From NCBI RefSeq assembly GCF_006365315.1, contig NZ_CP040968.1:1-64000 (forward strand): a stretch of 64,000 nucleotides of DNA, given 5' to 3'. The translations under genes were made by a program, and so were the position numbers. This document shows positions 47,443-57,320 of this stretch, piece by piece. Source of the stretch: Candidatus Methylopumilus universalis (GTDB taxonomy: Bacteria; Pseudomonadota; Gammaproteobacteria; Burkholderiales; Methylophilaceae). Every line of letters begins with the position of its first letter. The first letter of the stretch is position 1. Under the pieces are notes generated by a model, which searched no databases, was not told the origin of the DNA, and saw only the letters and a list, made by a program, of their open reading frames with translations.

Positions 47443-47808
47443 ATGAGAAAAGTTAAGCGAACCTATACCAAATATTTTGGTATCACCCGTCGAAGAATGC
47501 GTATTAAAACAGGCGCTTCTTGGCACACCTATTTGATGATTGCAGCATTCTCATTTATAGGCGGCGCAGGATTTACTTATTGGGAGTTAAATGGCGGTTC
47601 AGTGATTGGCTTTATTTCAAAAATTGAAGCATTAGAAGCAGAAAATCAATCTATACAAGGCCAGTTGTTGCAACAAAAAATTGAGATCCAGCTCAAATCG
47701 ATTTCAGGCGATAAAGTTTCAGGCGATATTTCTAAGCTTCAAGAAGAAAACAATAAGCTAAAAGAAGACATTCTTTTTTACGAAAAAATTGTAGGCAAGA
47801 AACGATAA
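47443..47808 (+). CDS. Membrane-anchored coiled-coil protein (DUF6776-like)
   Basis: 121 residues: a basic N-terminus (RKVKRTYTKYFGITRRRMRIK), one membrane segment (about 29-48, YLMIAAFSFIGGAGFTYWEL), and a periplasmic coiled coil (about 58-115, KIEALEAENQSIQGQLLQQK and KLQEENNKLKEDI). It resembles the DUF6776 proteins found next to bactofilin genes in betaproteobacteria, which from memory are longer, so this may be a shortened form lacking the C-terminal domain. It is 10 bp ahead of the bactofilin gene; a membrane anchor for a bactofilin scaffold is inference. Confidence 0.65.
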   Translation: MRKVKRTYTKYFGITRRRMRIKTGASWHTYLMIAAFSFIGGAGFTYWELNGGSVIGFISKIEALEAENQSIQGQLLQQKIEIQLKSISGDKVSGDISKLQEENNKLKEDILFYEKIVGKKR

Positions 47809-47818
47809 AGGATATTTC

Positions 47819-48202
47819 ATGTTTTTTAATAAAAAAAATAAAGCGCGTACGATTGATACACTTATTGATAAAGACATTTCGGTACGCGGCAATGTGACGT
47901 ATTCAGGTGGTATTCGTGTGGATGGTTCAATTCAAGGCAACCTCACTGAACTTCCAGGCACAGCAGGTACTCTTATTATGGGTAATAAAAGCCGCATTAA
48001 GGGAAATATTTCTGCACATACGGCAATTATTGGCGGAGACGTGAACGGTAATATTATATGTGCTGAATATTTAGAGCTTCATGCAAATGCTAGAATCATG
48101 GGTGATATCGAATATAAGGTGATAGAAATTCACGCAGGTGCTAAAGTGTATGGACGGCTTAAAGAAGTAGCTAAAGATTATCAGTCACAAAAAAAGAAAT
48201 AA
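47819..48202 (+). CDS. Bactofilin (polymer-forming cytoskeletal protein)
   Basis: 127 residues. The core (about 20-110) has the short beta-helix repeat pattern of bactofilins: DISVRGNVTYSGGIRVDGSIQGNL near the start, IMGNKSRIKGNISAHTAIIGGDVNGNI in the middle, and ARIMGDIEYKVIEIHAGAKVYGRL near the end. Bactofilins self-assemble without nucleotide into filaments and in other bacteria organise cell-wall enzymes or curvature. It sits between the coiled-coil membrane protein and erpA. anmK, a peptidoglycan-recycling gene, is also close. Confidence 0.92.
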   Translation: MFFNKKNKARTIDTLIDKDISVRGNVTYSGGIRVDGSIQGNLTELPGTAGTLIMGNKSRIKGNISAHTAIIGGDVNGNIICAEYLELHANARIMGDIEYKVIEIHAGAKVYGRLKEVAKDYQSQKKK

Positions 48203-48217
48203 TGAGGAGTCAATAAT

Positions 48218-48583
48218 ATGAATCAAATCGTTGAATCAAAAGAAATGGAAATGCCGACCCCACTTATTTTTACAGATAATGCTGTAAAAAAGGTGAAGGC
48301 ATTGATTGAAGAAGAGGGCCAGCCAGAGCTGAAGCTTCGTGTATTCGTAAGCGGTGGCGGATGTTCAGGATTTCAATATGGATTTACATTTGAAGAAACT
48401 ACAAATGAAGATGATACGCAAGTCACAAAAGATTCAGTGACTTTGCTCATTGATCCTATGAGTTTGCAATATTTAATGGGTGCTGAAATCGACTATCAAG
48501 ACAGTGTTCAAGGCTCACAATTCGTTATTAAGAATCCAAACGCACAAACAACATGCGGTTGCGGTTCTTCCTTCTCAGCTTAA
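48218..48583 (+). CDS. erpA: Iron-sulfur cluster insertion protein ErpA
   Basis: A-type carrier that delivers 4Fe-4S clusters to target proteins (for example IspG/IspH). The 121-residue protein has the three conserved cysteines in [12 protein letters not shown] near residue 50 and the C-terminal [17 protein letters not shown] ribosome-binding site precedes the start. It converges on gltA with only 2 bp between the stop codons, and no terminator is visible there. Confidence 0.96.
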   Translation: MNQIVESKEMEMPTPLIFTDNAVKKVKALIEEEGQPELKLRVFVSGGGCSGFQYGFTFEETTNEDDTQVTKDSVTLLIDPMSLQYLMGAEIDYQDSVQGSQFVIKNPNAQTTCGCGSSFSA

Positions 48584-48585
48584 AA

Positions 48586-49872
48586 CTACTTACTCTTAGG
48601 AACGTCGCGCCGAGCTTTACCTGTGTAAACTTGGCGTGGTCTGCCAATTTTATTGCCAGGCTGCCCTAACATTTCATTCCATTGAGCGACCCAGCCTGCT
48701 GTTCTTGCAAGGGCAAATACGGCAGTAAACATCGAATTAGGAATACCCATAGCTCGCATCACAATGCCAGAATAAAAATCCACATTCGGATAAAGTTTTT
48801 TCTCAATGAAGTATTCATCCTCAAGTGCAATTTGTTCTAACTTCATTGCAAGCTTGAAAATAGGATCATCTTTTAAACCAAGTTCATTTAGCACTTCATG
48901 GCAGGTTTTGCGCATGATTTCTGCACGAGGATCTTTGTTGCGATAAATGCGATGGCCAAACCCCATCATACGGAATGAGTCATCTTTATCTTTTGCACGT
49001 TTGATGAATGCACCAATACGACTTTCATCCTCAATTTCTTCGAGCATTTTCAAAGTAGCTTCATTTGCGCCACCGTGCGCTGGACCCCAAAGAGATGCAA
49101 TACCTGCAGCGATACATGCGAAAGGATTAGCCCCTGAAGAGCCCGCGAGTCTCACTGTGGAAGTTGATGCATTTTGTTCATGGTCTGCATGAAGAATTAA
49201 AATGCGCTCAAACGCTTTAGCAAGTACTGGGTTAATTTTGTATTCTTCACATGGCGTTGCAAACATCATGTGCATAAAATTCTCTGCATAACTTAAATGA
49301 TTTTGCGGGTAGGTAAATGGTTGTCCTGAACGATATTTGAAACTCCATGCTGCTATCGTAGGAACCTTTGCTAATAATTGGTGCGCTGCAATTAAACGAT
49401 GCTTGGCGTCTGAGACATCCATACTATCATTATAGAATGCAGACATAGAACCTACGACGCCGACCATGACTGCCATAGGATGCGCATCACGTCTAAACCC
49501 ACGAAAAATATTATTGAGTTGATCGTGGAGCATTGTATGGCGTGTAATGGTGGTCGAAAATGTTTCTTTTTCTTGAGGCTTTGGCAATTCACCGTGCAAC
49601 AAGAGATAAGCCACATCTAAAAAATCATAATGTTCTGCAAGTTGTTCAATAGGATAACCACGATAAAGAAGAAGGCCTTTTTCGCCATCAATAAAAGTGA
49701 TTTCAGAGCTACACGAAGCCGTCGACATAAAACCAGGGTCATAACTAAATACTTGATGAGTCCCTAATTGACGAATATCAATCGCATCGTTACCCATAGT
49801 ACTTTTTACCAAAGGCAATTCTATGGATGTTGATTCTTGATCGAAGTTTAATATGACTTTAGTTGATTTCAT
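48586..49872 (-). CDS. gltA: Citrate synthase (type II)
   Basis: Condenses acetyl-CoA and oxaloacetate into citrate, the entry of the TCA cycle. 428 residues, the size of the hexameric NADH-sensitive gram-negative type. Seen are [26 protein letters not shown]-type N-terminal region, [20 protein letters not shown] with a catalytic histidine near 228, [10 protein letters not shown] near 263, and [14 protein letters not shown] near 304 with the second histidine, and [14 protein letters not shown] with the catalytic aspartate. It stands alone on the minus strand between erpA and anmK. Confidence 0.98.
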   Translation of the reverse strand: MKSTKVILNFDQESTSIELPLVKSTMGNDAIDIRQLGTHQVFSYDPGFMSTASCSSEITFIDGEKGLLLYRGYPIEQLAEHYDFLDVAYLLLHGELPKPQEKETFSTTITRHTMLHDQLNNIFRGFRRDAHPMAVMVGVVGSMSAFYNDSMDVSDAKHRLIAAHQLLAKVPTIAAWSFKYRSGQPFTYPQNHLSYAENFMHMMFATPCEEYKINPVLAKAFERILILHADHEQNASTSTVRLAGSSGANPFACIAAGIASLWGPAHGGANEATLKMLEEIEDESRIGAFIKRAKDKDDSFRMMGFGHRIYRNKDPRAEIMRKTCHEVLNELGLKDDPIFKLAMKLEQIALEDEYFIEKKLYPNVDFYSGIVMRAMGIPNSMFTAVFALARTAGWVAQWNEMLGQPGNKIGRPRQVYTGKARRDVPKSK

Positions 49873-49938
49873 TTTTGAAAAATAAAATTAATTATTAATG
49901 AATTATAACTTCTCAGAACACTTTTGCTAGCGCTATCT

Positions 49939-51036
49939 TTATGTGGGATAAAGTGCACCTAAAATGCGCAAGCCTTTAGCGCCAGTAACTTGAGGTAAGT
50001 TACCTGGTTTTGAAAACAGTGTTTGTTTCGCAAGCCATGCAAATGCCGCGGCCTCTACATGTTGAGTCGATAGGCCAAGAGTATCCGTGAGTTGAATTTT
50101 TACTTGAGGCATTAATGACTTTAATCGCTCAACTAAGAAACTATTTAAAGCACCACCGCCACAGAGATAAATTTCTGAGATATTTGCGTTATGTGTTTTT
50201 ATGGCGTTTGAAATACTCAATGCGGTTAGTTCTAATAGCGTTCTTTGGATATCTTGAATGGAATAAGATTTTTGTAAGTGTTTATTGAGCCAAGCTTCAT
50301 TAAAGTGATCACGACCTGTGCTTTTAGGCGCATTTTTTTCAAAGTAAGTATCATTAAAAAATGCATCAAGGAGCGTTTGAATAAGCTGACCTTCCCTTGC
50401 CCAAGAACCATCTTCATCAAATGCTTTATGCAGATGCGTTTGACTCCAGTGATCTAATAAAATATTGCCAGGCCCACTATCAAAGCCTGATGTGGAAGTT
50501 TCGGGATTTAATATGGTGATATTCGCAATCCCACCGATATTTACAATCGCGCGATGAATCGTTGGGTGCGAAAAAATTTCTTTATGAAATGCGGGTACTA
50601 AGGGAGCGCCTTGTCCCCCTGCTGCAATATCTCGGCTTCGAAAATCCGCAATCACATTGATATGGCAAAGCTCAGCTAAGAGCGCAGGATTTCCAATTTG
50701 CAAGGTGAAGCCTTTTTGTGGCTGATGGCGAATGGTTTGTCCATGAAACCCAATCGCTTTGATATCTTTGGATGAAGTACCTGTTTTTTTAAGCAAAGCT
50801 TCAATAGCTTGATAGGCTTTTTGGCTCACTATATTGCCTGCAATGAGGCTATCTTCGAGCTCATTGGTATATGGCAAATGAAGCCCTAGAAGGCTTTTTT
50901 TCAATGTATCTTCGTAGGCGACATAACTATGACCCATCATTTTGATGTCTTGAGGTGAGTCACCAAAACTAACAAGCACAGCATCCATCCCATCAAGGCT
51001 GGTGCCAGACATAAGACCTATAAATAATTCATTCAT
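49939..51036 (-). CDS. anmK: Anhydro-N-acetylmuramic acid kinase
   Basis: Phosphorylates and opens 1,6-anhydroMurNAc during peptidoglycan recycling. I start at the ATG giving MNELFIGLMSGTSLDGMDAVL, which matches the AnmK N-terminus. The frame is open further upstream (to 51165), but that extension has no family likeness and would run into tyrS. The 365-residue product (E. coli 369) has GFHGQTIRHQP, ADFRSRDIAAGGQGAPLVPAFH and GFDSGPGNILLD. Divergent from tyrS, the common tyrS/anmK layout. Confidence 0.95.
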   Translation of the reverse strand: MNELFIGLMSGTSLDGMDAVLVSFGDSPQDIKMMGHSYVAYEDTLKKSLLGLHLPYTNELEDSLIAGNIVSQKAYQAIEALLKKTGTSSKDIKAIGFHGQTIRHQPQKGFTLQIGNPALLAELCHINVIADFRSRDIAAGGQGAPLVPAFHKEIFSHPTIHRAIVNIGGIANITILNPETSTSGFDSGPGNILLDHWSQTHLHKAFDEDGSWAREGQLIQTLLDAFFNDTYFEKNAPKSTGRDHFNEAWLNKHLQKSYSIQDIQRTLLELTALSISNAIKTHNANISEIYLCGGGALNSFLVERLKSLMPQVKIQLTDTLGLSTQHVEAAAFAWLAKQTLFSKPGNLPQVTGAKGLRILGALYPT

Positions 51037-51144
51037 GTGTAGGATTGTAAATGGTTTATTTCCGCTATTTTCCATATTGGTAAAATAATTTAGGCTAAAA
51101 TGATGGCAATCATTAAACTTCAATAAAACCATTCGGAAATATTT

Positions 51145-52344
51145 GTGGCTACTGAAATCAATCAAGCGTTAGCACTCATTAAACGAGGCGCCGAAGAAAT
51201 TCTTCTAGAAGAAGAGCTTCTCGAAAAACTTAAAAAAGGTCAGCCTTTAAGAGTGAAGGCGGGCTTTGATCCTACAGCCCCTGATCTTCATTTAGGCCAT
51301 ACCGTTTTATTAAATAAACTCAGACAATTTCAGGACTTAGGCCATCACATTTTATTTTTAATTGGCGACTTCACGGGCATGATTGGTGACCCGACAGGCA
51401 AAAGTGCAACACGCCCTCCTTTGTCTCAAGATGAAGTGAAAAAAAATGCTGAGAGCTATGCTGAGCAAGTTTTTAAAATATTAAAGCGCGATCAAACCGA
51501 GGTCGTTTTTAATTCAGAGTGGCTGACTGATTTAGGCGCAGCCGGCATGCTCAAATTAGCTGCAAGTCATACCGTTGCTCGTATGTTAGAGCGCGATGAT
51601 TTTAGTAAGCGATATAAAAACAATCAACCTATTGCTATCCATGAGTTTCTTTACCCTCTTCTTCAGGGCTATGACTCTGTCGCATTGAAAGCAGACGTGG
51701 AGTTAGGCGGTACTGATCAAAAATTTAATTTATTAATGGGGCGGGAGTTACAAAAGCAATCAGGTCAATCCCCTCAGTGTGTGATTACCATGCCCCTTCT
51801 CGAAGGCTTGGATGGCGTTCAAAAAATGTCTAAATCGCTGGGTAACTACATCGGGATTAATGAAGCGCCTGAAATAATTTTCGCAAAAATTATGTCCATT
51901 TCAGATGAATTAATGTGGCGATATATAGAGCTACTTTCTTTTGCATCAATGGATGAGATTGCTGGATGGAAAGCGAATGTCAAGGCGGGCCAAAATCCTC
52001 GCGATATTAAAGTCACTTTTGCTCAAGAAATTGTAGCGCGCTTTCATTCAAAAGAGGCGGCTATTGAGGCCTTAGAAAATTTCCAGACACGCTCTAAAGG
52101 AGGCATTCCAGACAATGTCCCTGAGGTAAATATTACGATTCAAGCAGATACGATTGGCATTTTGCAGCTTCTTAAAGAGGCCTTGCTTGTGGCGAGTACA
52201 TCAGAAGCTATGCGCCTCATCGAGGGCGGCGGTATCAAAATTGACGGAGAGCGTCTTGAAGATGGTAAAAAAATGATTTCTAAAAATAGTGAATTTGTGG
52301 CCCAGGTGGGCAAGCGAAAATTCGCGAAGATTAAAGTTCTTTAA
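51145..52344 (+). CDS. tyrS: Tyrosyl-tRNA synthetase
   Basis: 399 residues from a GTG start. Class I aminoacyl-tRNA synthetase with the HIGH-type motif [11 protein letters not shown] near residue 49 (context [13 protein letters not shown]), [15 protein letters not shown] near 190, the KMSKS loop in [14 protein letters not shown] near 227, and a C-terminal S4-like RNA-binding domain ([18 protein letters not shown]). The motif spacing places it in the TyrZ-like subgroup common in betaproteobacteria. It is divergent from anmK. The rimP operon follows after 146 bp. Confidence 0.97.
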   Translation: MATEINQALALIKRGAEEILLEEELLEKLKKGQPLRVKAGFDPTAPDLHLGHTVLLNKLRQFQDLGHHILFLIGDFTGMIGDPTGKSATRPPLSQDEVKKNAESYAEQVFKILKRDQTEVVFNSEWLTDLGAAGMLKLAASHTVARMLERDDFSKRYKNNQPIAIHEFLYPLLQGYDSVALKADVELGGTDQKFNLLMGRELQKQSGQSPQCVITMPLLEGLDGVQKMSKSLGNYIGINEAPEIIFAKIMSISDELMWRYIELLSFASMDEIAGWKANVKAGQNPRDIKVTFAQEIVARFHSKEAAIEALENFQTRSKGGIPDNVPEVNITIQADTIGILQLLKEALLVASTSEAMRLIEGGGIKIDGERLEDGKKMISKNSEFVAQVGKRKFAKIKVL

Positions 52345-52381
52345 TGTGATGGATCATATTGATTTTGAATGAAGTTTTGAT

Positions 52382-52409
52382 TTCAATTATCTGAATTTAT
52401 TGATATAAT
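52382..52409 (+). promoter_or_regulatory. Probable promoter of the rimP-nusA-infB operon
   Basis: Perfect -10 TATAAT at 52404-52409 with TTCAAT at 52382-52387 as a moderate -35 (16-bp spacer). It lies 82-109 bp before the rimP ATG. A terminator hairpin begins only 18 bp after the -10. Confidence 0.55.
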
Positions 52410-52426
52410 TCGGCATGAAAATATTG

Positions 52427-52448
52427 ATGGGCTTTAAGCCCATTTTTT
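52427..52448 (+). terminator. Leader terminator hairpin before rimP (possible attenuator)
   Basis: Perfect stem ATGGGCT (52427-52433), loop TTA, AGCCCAT (52437-52443), followed by five further T. It lies between the probable promoter and rimP, so it may act as an attenuator like the reported rimP-leader terminators; alternatively it simply ends tyrS transcripts. Confidence 0.8.
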
Positions 52449-52490
52449 GTTTCTGCAACTTGGGGAATTTTAGGAAATCAGCCTTGTAAG

Positions 52491-52931
52491 ATGGAAAAGC
52501 TTGAAACATTAATTGAAAAAACCGTTCAGCAGCTCGGCTATGAATTGGTAGATTTGGAGATTTCAAATCGAGGAAAGCTTTTGCGTGTTTATATTGATAA
52601 GCCTGATTCAGTGACGATTGATGATTGCACTTTAGTGAGCAACCATTTAGGTCACGTTCTTACCGTAGAGCAGGATTTAGATTACGACCGACTAGAGGTG
52701 TCATCCCCTGGTATGGATCGCGTGTTAAAGAAATTAGCTGATTTTGAACGCTTTAAAGGTGAGCGAGCTTCTGTGAAACTTAGAATGCCTTTGGATGCGC
52801 GTAAAAATTTTTTAGGCACGATTGATGGAACAGAAAAAGATACTGTTCTTTTATTGTGCGAGGGTGAGCTCTATCGCTTCGCTTTATCCAATATTGATAA
52901 AGCTCGATTGAGCCCAGAATTTAAACGTTAG
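52491..52931 (+). CDS. rimP: Ribosome maturation factor RimP
   Basis: Needed for 30S subunit maturation. The 146-residue protein has the N-terminal alpha/beta domain (LGYELVDLEISNRGKLLRVYIDKP, and DYDRLEVSSPGMDRVLKK, the RimP hallmark) and the SH3-like C-terminal domain (KNFLGTIDGTEKDTVLL). First gene of the rimP-nusA-infB-rbfA-truB-rpsO-pnp series; nusA starts 22 bp downstream. Confidence 0.97.
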   Translation: MEKLETLIEKTVQQLGYELVDLEISNRGKLLRVYIDKPDSVTIDDCTLVSNHLGHVLTVEQDLDYDRLEVSSPGMDRVLKKLADFERFKGERASVKLRMPLDARKNFLGTIDGTEKDTVLLLCEGELYRFALSNIDKARLSPEFKR

Positions 52932-52953
52932 AAAATGAGTTGCGGAGATTGAA

Positions 52954-54420
52954 ATGAGTCGCGAGATTTTATTGTTAGTAGATGCTTTAGCCCATGAAAA
53001 AAATGTGAACAAAGATGTGGTCTTTGAGGCGCTTGAATCAGCCTTGGCTTCAGCTACAAAGAAAAAAAATACAGAAGATATTGATGTGCGCGTAGAAATC
53101 GATCGTGACACAGGCGAATATAAATCTTTTAGACGTTGGACGTTTTTAAATGATGAGCTCATTGAAAATGAAGATGCTCAAATTTCTCTTTTAGATCCTC
53201 GCGCTGAAGGCAAAGCTGAAAACGATACGATTGAAGTTCCTCTCGAATCGATTGAGTTTGGACGAATCGGTGCACAAGCTGCAAAACAAGTCATCTTGCA
53301 AAAAGTACGCGAAGCGGAAAGAGAACAAATTTTAGAAGATTTCTTAGGTCGCAATGAAAAATTAGTGACTGGTGTGATCAAACGTATGGATCGAGGTAAT
53401 GGCATCATTGAAGTGGGTCGTATTGAAGCGGTACTTCCTCGCGATCAAATGATTCCTAAAGAAAATTTACGTATCGGCGACCGTGTGAGAGCTTATCTGA
53501 CAAGCGTTGAAAGAAGTCATCGCGGACCACAGCTTATTTTATCTAGAACAGCACCTGAATTTCTTGTGCGTTTATTTGAACTTGAAGTGCCAGAAATTGA
53601 AGAGGGATTATTAGAAATCAAATCTGCATCTCGTGATCCAGGATTGCGTTCAAAAATTGCTGTGAAAGCAAACGATCAAAGAATTGATCCAGTAGGCACT
53701 TGTGTGGGCATGCGAGGATCAAGAGTTCAAGCAGTGACAGGCGAGCTTGCAGGAGAGCGAGTGGATATTGTTTTATGGTCCATGGAGCCAGCACAGTTTG
53801 TCATCAATGCGATGGCGCCGGCTGAAGTCTCAAGTATTGTGGTTGATGAAGAAAAACACAGTATGGATGTTGTGGTGAATGAAGAAAATTTAGCGCAAGC
53901 GATTGGGCGAAATGGACAAAACGTTCGTCTTGCGTCTGAGCTCACAGGTTGGAATATCAATATTCTGACAGAAGAAGAATCTTCTAAGAAAAATGAAGAA
54001 GAATATGCAAGTACGAGCCAATTATTTATGGCGAAACTTGATGTGGATGAAGATGTGGCTGACATTCTTGTGCAAGAAGGATTTAGCACGCTAGAAGAAA
54101 TTGCTTATGTGCCATTACAAGAGATGGTGGAGATTGAAGCATTCGACGAAGACACAGTGAATGAACTTCGTTCGCGCGCGAGAGCGGCGCTTCTCACTGA
54201 AGCGATTGCTAAAGAAGAAAAAGTTGAAGAGGCGGCAGAAGACCTTCTCACGATGGAAGGCATGGATGACGCGACGGCTAACCTTCTGGCTTCAAAAGGT
54301 ATTTCGAAAATGGAAGATCTTGCAGATCTTGCTGTAGATGAATTGGTTGAAATGACTTCAATGGATGAAGAGCGTGCGAAACAGTTAATCATGACTGCTA
54401 GAGCGCCTTGGTTTGTTTAA
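52954..54420 (+). CDS. nusA: Transcription termination/antitermination factor NusA
   Basis: RNA-polymerase-binding factor that modulates pausing, termination and antitermination. 488 residues: N-terminal polymerase-binding domain (1-125), S1 domain (about 135-200, [16 protein letters not shown]), two KH domains (about 230-345, with [22 protein letters not shown] and [17 protein letters not shown]), and two C-terminal acidic helical repeats (about 365-485) as in E. coli. As NusA often regulates its own operon, it could act at the leader hairpin upstream of rimP (inference). Confidence 0.98.
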   Translation: MSREILLLVDALAHEKNVNKDVVFEALESALASATKKKNTEDIDVRVEIDRDTGEYKSFRRWTFLNDELIENEDAQISLLDPRAEGKAENDTIEVPLESIEFGRIGAQAAKQVILQKVREAEREQILEDFLGRNEKLVTGVIKRMDRGNGIIEVGRIEAVLPRDQMIPKENLRIGDRVRAYLTSVERSHRGPQLILSRTAPEFLVRLFELEVPEIEEGLLEIKSASRDPGLRSKIAVKANDQRIDPVGTCVGMRGSRVQAVTGELAGERVDIVLWSMEPAQFVINAMAPAEVSSIVVDEEKHSMDVVVNEENLAQAIGRNGQNVRLASELTGWNINILTEEESSKKNEEEYASTSQLFMAKLDVDEDVADILVQEGFSTLEEIAYVPLQEMVEIEAFDEDTVNELRSRARAALLTEAIAKEEKVEEAAEDLLTMEGMDDATANLLASKGISKMEDLADLAVDELVEMTSMDEERAKQLIMTARAPWFV

Positions 54421-54459
54421 AGGCACATTCACCCTACGATGAATATTATGAGGTACTAA

Positions 54460-56961
54460 ATGGGACAATCAACTGTCACTAAATTTGCTGAAGAATTAGG
54501 TTTGCCTGTTGATTTATTAATCGAACAGCTTAAAAGTGCTGGCGTCAATAAATCAGTAGCAGAAGATTCATTAAGTGAAATAGATAAATCAGCGCTTCTC
54601 GAATATCTTCGTAAAGAGCATGGCCAAACTCAAGTGCCAAAAAATAAAATCACTTTAACGCACAAACAAAATAAAGAGATTAAAAAAACGGATAGCACAG
54701 GACGTGCTCGCACCATTCAAGTTGAAGTTCGCAAAAAACGTGTTCTCGTCAGACGAGAAGATGGGCAACCTGTCGATACACCAACTATTGTGGAATCTGC
54801 ACCCGTTGAGACAGTCGCTAAAGCTCCAACAAGAACACACGTGCTTGGTGAGGAACAGTTATCAATTAGAGAAGATGAAGCTAAGCGACATGCAGCACTT
54901 GCAGCAGCTCAAGCCGATGATATTAGAAAAAAACAAGAAGCAGTTGCGAAAGCGAATGAGGCCCCGGCAGCTAAATTAAGTGAAGGCACACTTCATCGCC
55001 CCGCTTCTAAAGCAGGGGTTAAAGTTGAGACCAAAGAAAAGCAAGTAGATAAGAGTGAAAAAGATTGGTCCGATCGTGAATTTAAAAAACGTACGCTTAA
55101 AGGCCGTGGTGACTCCAGCGCTTCCTCAGGATGGCGCTCACCTAAATCAAAATCAAAATCTCGCGAAGAGAATGAAGAATCAACTTTTGTAGCGCCTACT
55201 GAACCGATTATTCGAGACATTCATGTGCCGGAAACGATTTCGGTTGCTGACTTAGCACATAAGATGTCAGTGAAAGCCACTGAAGTCATTAAAGTACTTA
55301 TGAATATGGGCATGATGGTGACCATTAATCAAATTTTAGATCAAGACACTGGAATGATTGTAGTAGGTGAAATGGGACACACTCCCGTTGCAGCCTTAGA
55401 TAACGATCCTGACGCGCTGATCGAGCAAGATTCAAACATAGAAGCTATATTCGAAACACGTCCGCCAGTGGTCACTGTCATGGGTCACGTGGATCACGGT
55501 AAAACATCATTGCTTGATTATATTAGAACGACACGTGTGGCTTCTGGTGAAGCAGGCGGCATTACACAACATATAGGTGCGTACCATGTAGAAACACCCC
55601 GCGGTATGGTGACCTTTTTAGATACACCAGGCCATGAGGCTTTCACTGCAATGCGGGCTCGCGGCGCTAAGGCTACCGACATTGTGATTCTAGTGGTAGC
55701 AGCAGATGACGGCGTGATGCCACAAACCATTGAAGCAATTCATCATGCAAAAGCAGGCAATGTGCCTCTAGTGGTTGCAATCAATAAAATTGATAAACCT
55801 GAAGCCGCGCCTGAGCGCGTAAAAATGGAACTTGTAGCGCAAGAAGTGGTGCCCGAAGATTTTGGTGGTGACACTATGTTTGTGGAAGTTTCAGCAAAAT
55901 CAGGACAAGGTATCGATAAACTTCTTGAATCAGTGCTTCTTCAAGCTGAAGTGCTTGAATTAAAAGCACCTAAAAATACGCCTGCCAAAGGTATTGTCAT
56001 TGAAGGCCGTTTAGATAAAGGTCGAGGCCCTGTAGCAACGATTCTTATTCAGTCAGGTACATTAAAACGTGGCGATACATTGTTAGCGGGATCAGCTTTT
56101 GGCCGTATTCGTGCGATGCTTGATGAGACGGGTAAAGAAATTAAAGAAGCAGGACCTTCTATCCCTGTTGAAGTATTAGGTTTAGCAGATGTGCCGAATG
56201 CAGGGGAAGAAGTCGTTGTGCTAAATGATGAGCGCAAAGCCCGTGAAATTGCTCTATTCCGTCAAGGTAAATTTAGAGATGTGAAGTTAGCAAAACAACA
56301 AGCTGCAAAACTTGCAAATATATTTGATCAAATGGCTGAGGGTAACGTAAAAGTTTTACCGCTCATTATTAAATCTGATGTTCAAGGTTCTTACGAAGCG
56401 TTATCTACATCATTACAAAAATTATCTACTGACGAAGTTAAAGTAAATGTCATTCACATGGGTGTGGGTGCAGTGACTGAATCTGACGTGAACTTAGCGA
56501 GTGCATCGAAAGCCATTCTCATTGCATTTAATGTAAGAGCGGAAGCAGGTGCCCGTAAATTAATAGATTCACTTGAAGTCGATGTGCACTATTACAGTAT
56601 TATTTACGAAGCTGTCGATCAAGTGAAAGCGGCCCTTGGCGGATTGTTATCGCCGGAGCAAAAAGAAAGCGTCATCGGCATGGTTGAAATTCGTGAAGTA
56701 TTTAAAATTTCTAAACTGGGCTCTATTGCCGGTTGTTATGTTCAAGATGGTGTGATTCGAAGAAGCTCAATGGTGCGTGTCTTAAGAGATAATGTCGTGA
56801 TTCATTCGGGCGAACTTGATTCATTAAAACGCTTCAAAGACGATGTCAAAGAAGTTAAAAATAATTTTGAGTGCGGACTCTCTATTAAAAACTTTAATGA
56901 AATTGAAGTGGGCGATATGCTCGAAGTATTTGAAGTTGTTGAGATCGCGCGTAAACTTTAA
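54460..56961 (+). CDS. infB: Translation initiation factor IF-2
   Basis: GTPase that places fMet-tRNA on the 30S subunit and joins the subunits. 833 residues: an N-terminal IF2-N subdomain ([20 protein letters not shown]), a charged, flexible Lys/Glu/Ala-rich linker (about 60-250), a second IF2-N-like element ([26 protein letters not shown]), the G domain with [29 protein letters not shown] and NKIDKP (about 335-460), and the C-terminal domains ending in the fMet-tRNA-binding barrel. The linker is shorter than in E. coli (890 residues). Confidence 0.98.
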   Translation: MGQSTVTKFAEELGLPVDLLIEQLKSAGVNKSVAEDSLSEIDKSALLEYLRKEHGQTQVPKNKITLTHKQNKEIKKTDSTGRARTIQVEVRKKRVLVRREDGQPVDTPTIVESAPVETVAKAPTRTHVLGEEQLSIREDEAKRHAALAAAQADDIRKKQEAVAKANEAPAAKLSEGTLHRPASKAGVKVETKEKQVDKSEKDWSDREFKKRTLKGRGDSSASSGWRSPKSKSKSREENEESTFVAPTEPIIRDIHVPETISVADLAHKMSVKATEVIKVLMNMGMMVTINQILDQDTGMIVVGEMGHTPVAALDNDPDALIEQDSNIEAIFETRPPVVTVMGHVDHGKTSLLDYIRTTRVASGEAGGITQHIGAYHVETPRGMVTFLDTPGHEAFTAMRARGAKATDIVILVVAADDGVMPQTIEAIHHAKAGNVPLVVAINKIDKPEAAPERVKMELVAQEVVPEDFGGDTMFVEVSAKSGQGIDKLLESVLLQAEVLELKAPKNTPAKGIVIEGRLDKGRGPVATILIQSGTLKRGDTLLAGSAFGRIRAMLDETGKEIKEAGPSIPVEVLGLADVPNAGEEVVVLNDERKAREIALFRQGKFRDVKLAKQQAAKLANIFDQMAEGNVKVLPLIIKSDVQGSYEALSTSLQKLSTDEVKVNVIHMGVGAVTESDVNLASASKAILIAFNVRAEAGARKLIDSLEVDVHYYSIIYEAVDQVKAALGGLLSPEQKESVIGMVEIREVFKISKLGSIAGCYVQDGVIRRSSMVRVLRDNVVIHSGELDSLKRFKDDVKEVKNNFECGLSIKNFNEIEVGDMLEVFEVVEIARKL

Positions 56962-56963
56962 CC

Positions 56964-57311
56964 ATGGTGAATCGCTCTTATGCGAGAAGTGATCGCATTT
57001 CAGAACAAATCAAGCGCGAACTCGCAGAGCTTATTCAGTCAGAATTAAAAGATCCTGCAGTGGGAATGTTGACTATTACTGAAGTGCAAGTTACCCCTGA
57101 TTTACTCCACGCTAAAATATATTTTACTTCCCCTACTAATGATCCTTTAATCATGCAAGGCCTCGATCGCTCGACAGGTTATTTACGTGCGCAATTATCA
57201 AAACGGATGGCAACACGCGGCATTCCACAACTTCATTTTGTGTATGATACGTCGATTGATGAGGGGATGAAGATTTCACAGCTCATCAAAGACGCACTGC
57301 CTCCTCAGTAA
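56964..57311 (+). CDS. rbfA: Ribosome-binding factor A
   Basis: Small KH-like protein that assists late maturation of the 16S 5' end in 30S subunits and cold adaptation. 115 residues with RSDRISEQIKRELAELIQSELKDPAVGMLTITEV at the start (seen in parts), VTPDLLHAKIYFTS and the C-terminal LHFVYDTSIDEGMKISQLI motif. Starts 2 bp after infB and precedes truB by 9 bp. Confidence 0.97.
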   Translation: MVNRSYARSDRISEQIKRELAELIQSELKDPAVGMLTITEVQVTPDLLHAKIYFTSPTNDPLIMQGLDRSTGYLRAQLSKRMATRGIPQLHFVYDTSIDEGMKISQLIKDALPPQ

Positions 57312-57320
57312 TTTATTTCC

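Noticed and set aside
51037-51165. N-terminal extension of the anmK frame
   Set aside because: The extension has no likeness to AnmK, which begins MNELFIGLMSGTSLDG, and it would overlap the tyrS start.
53727-54089. 120-codon minus-strand frame opposite nusA
   Set aside because: Ser/Thr-rich antisense reading without start signals; nusA is intact.
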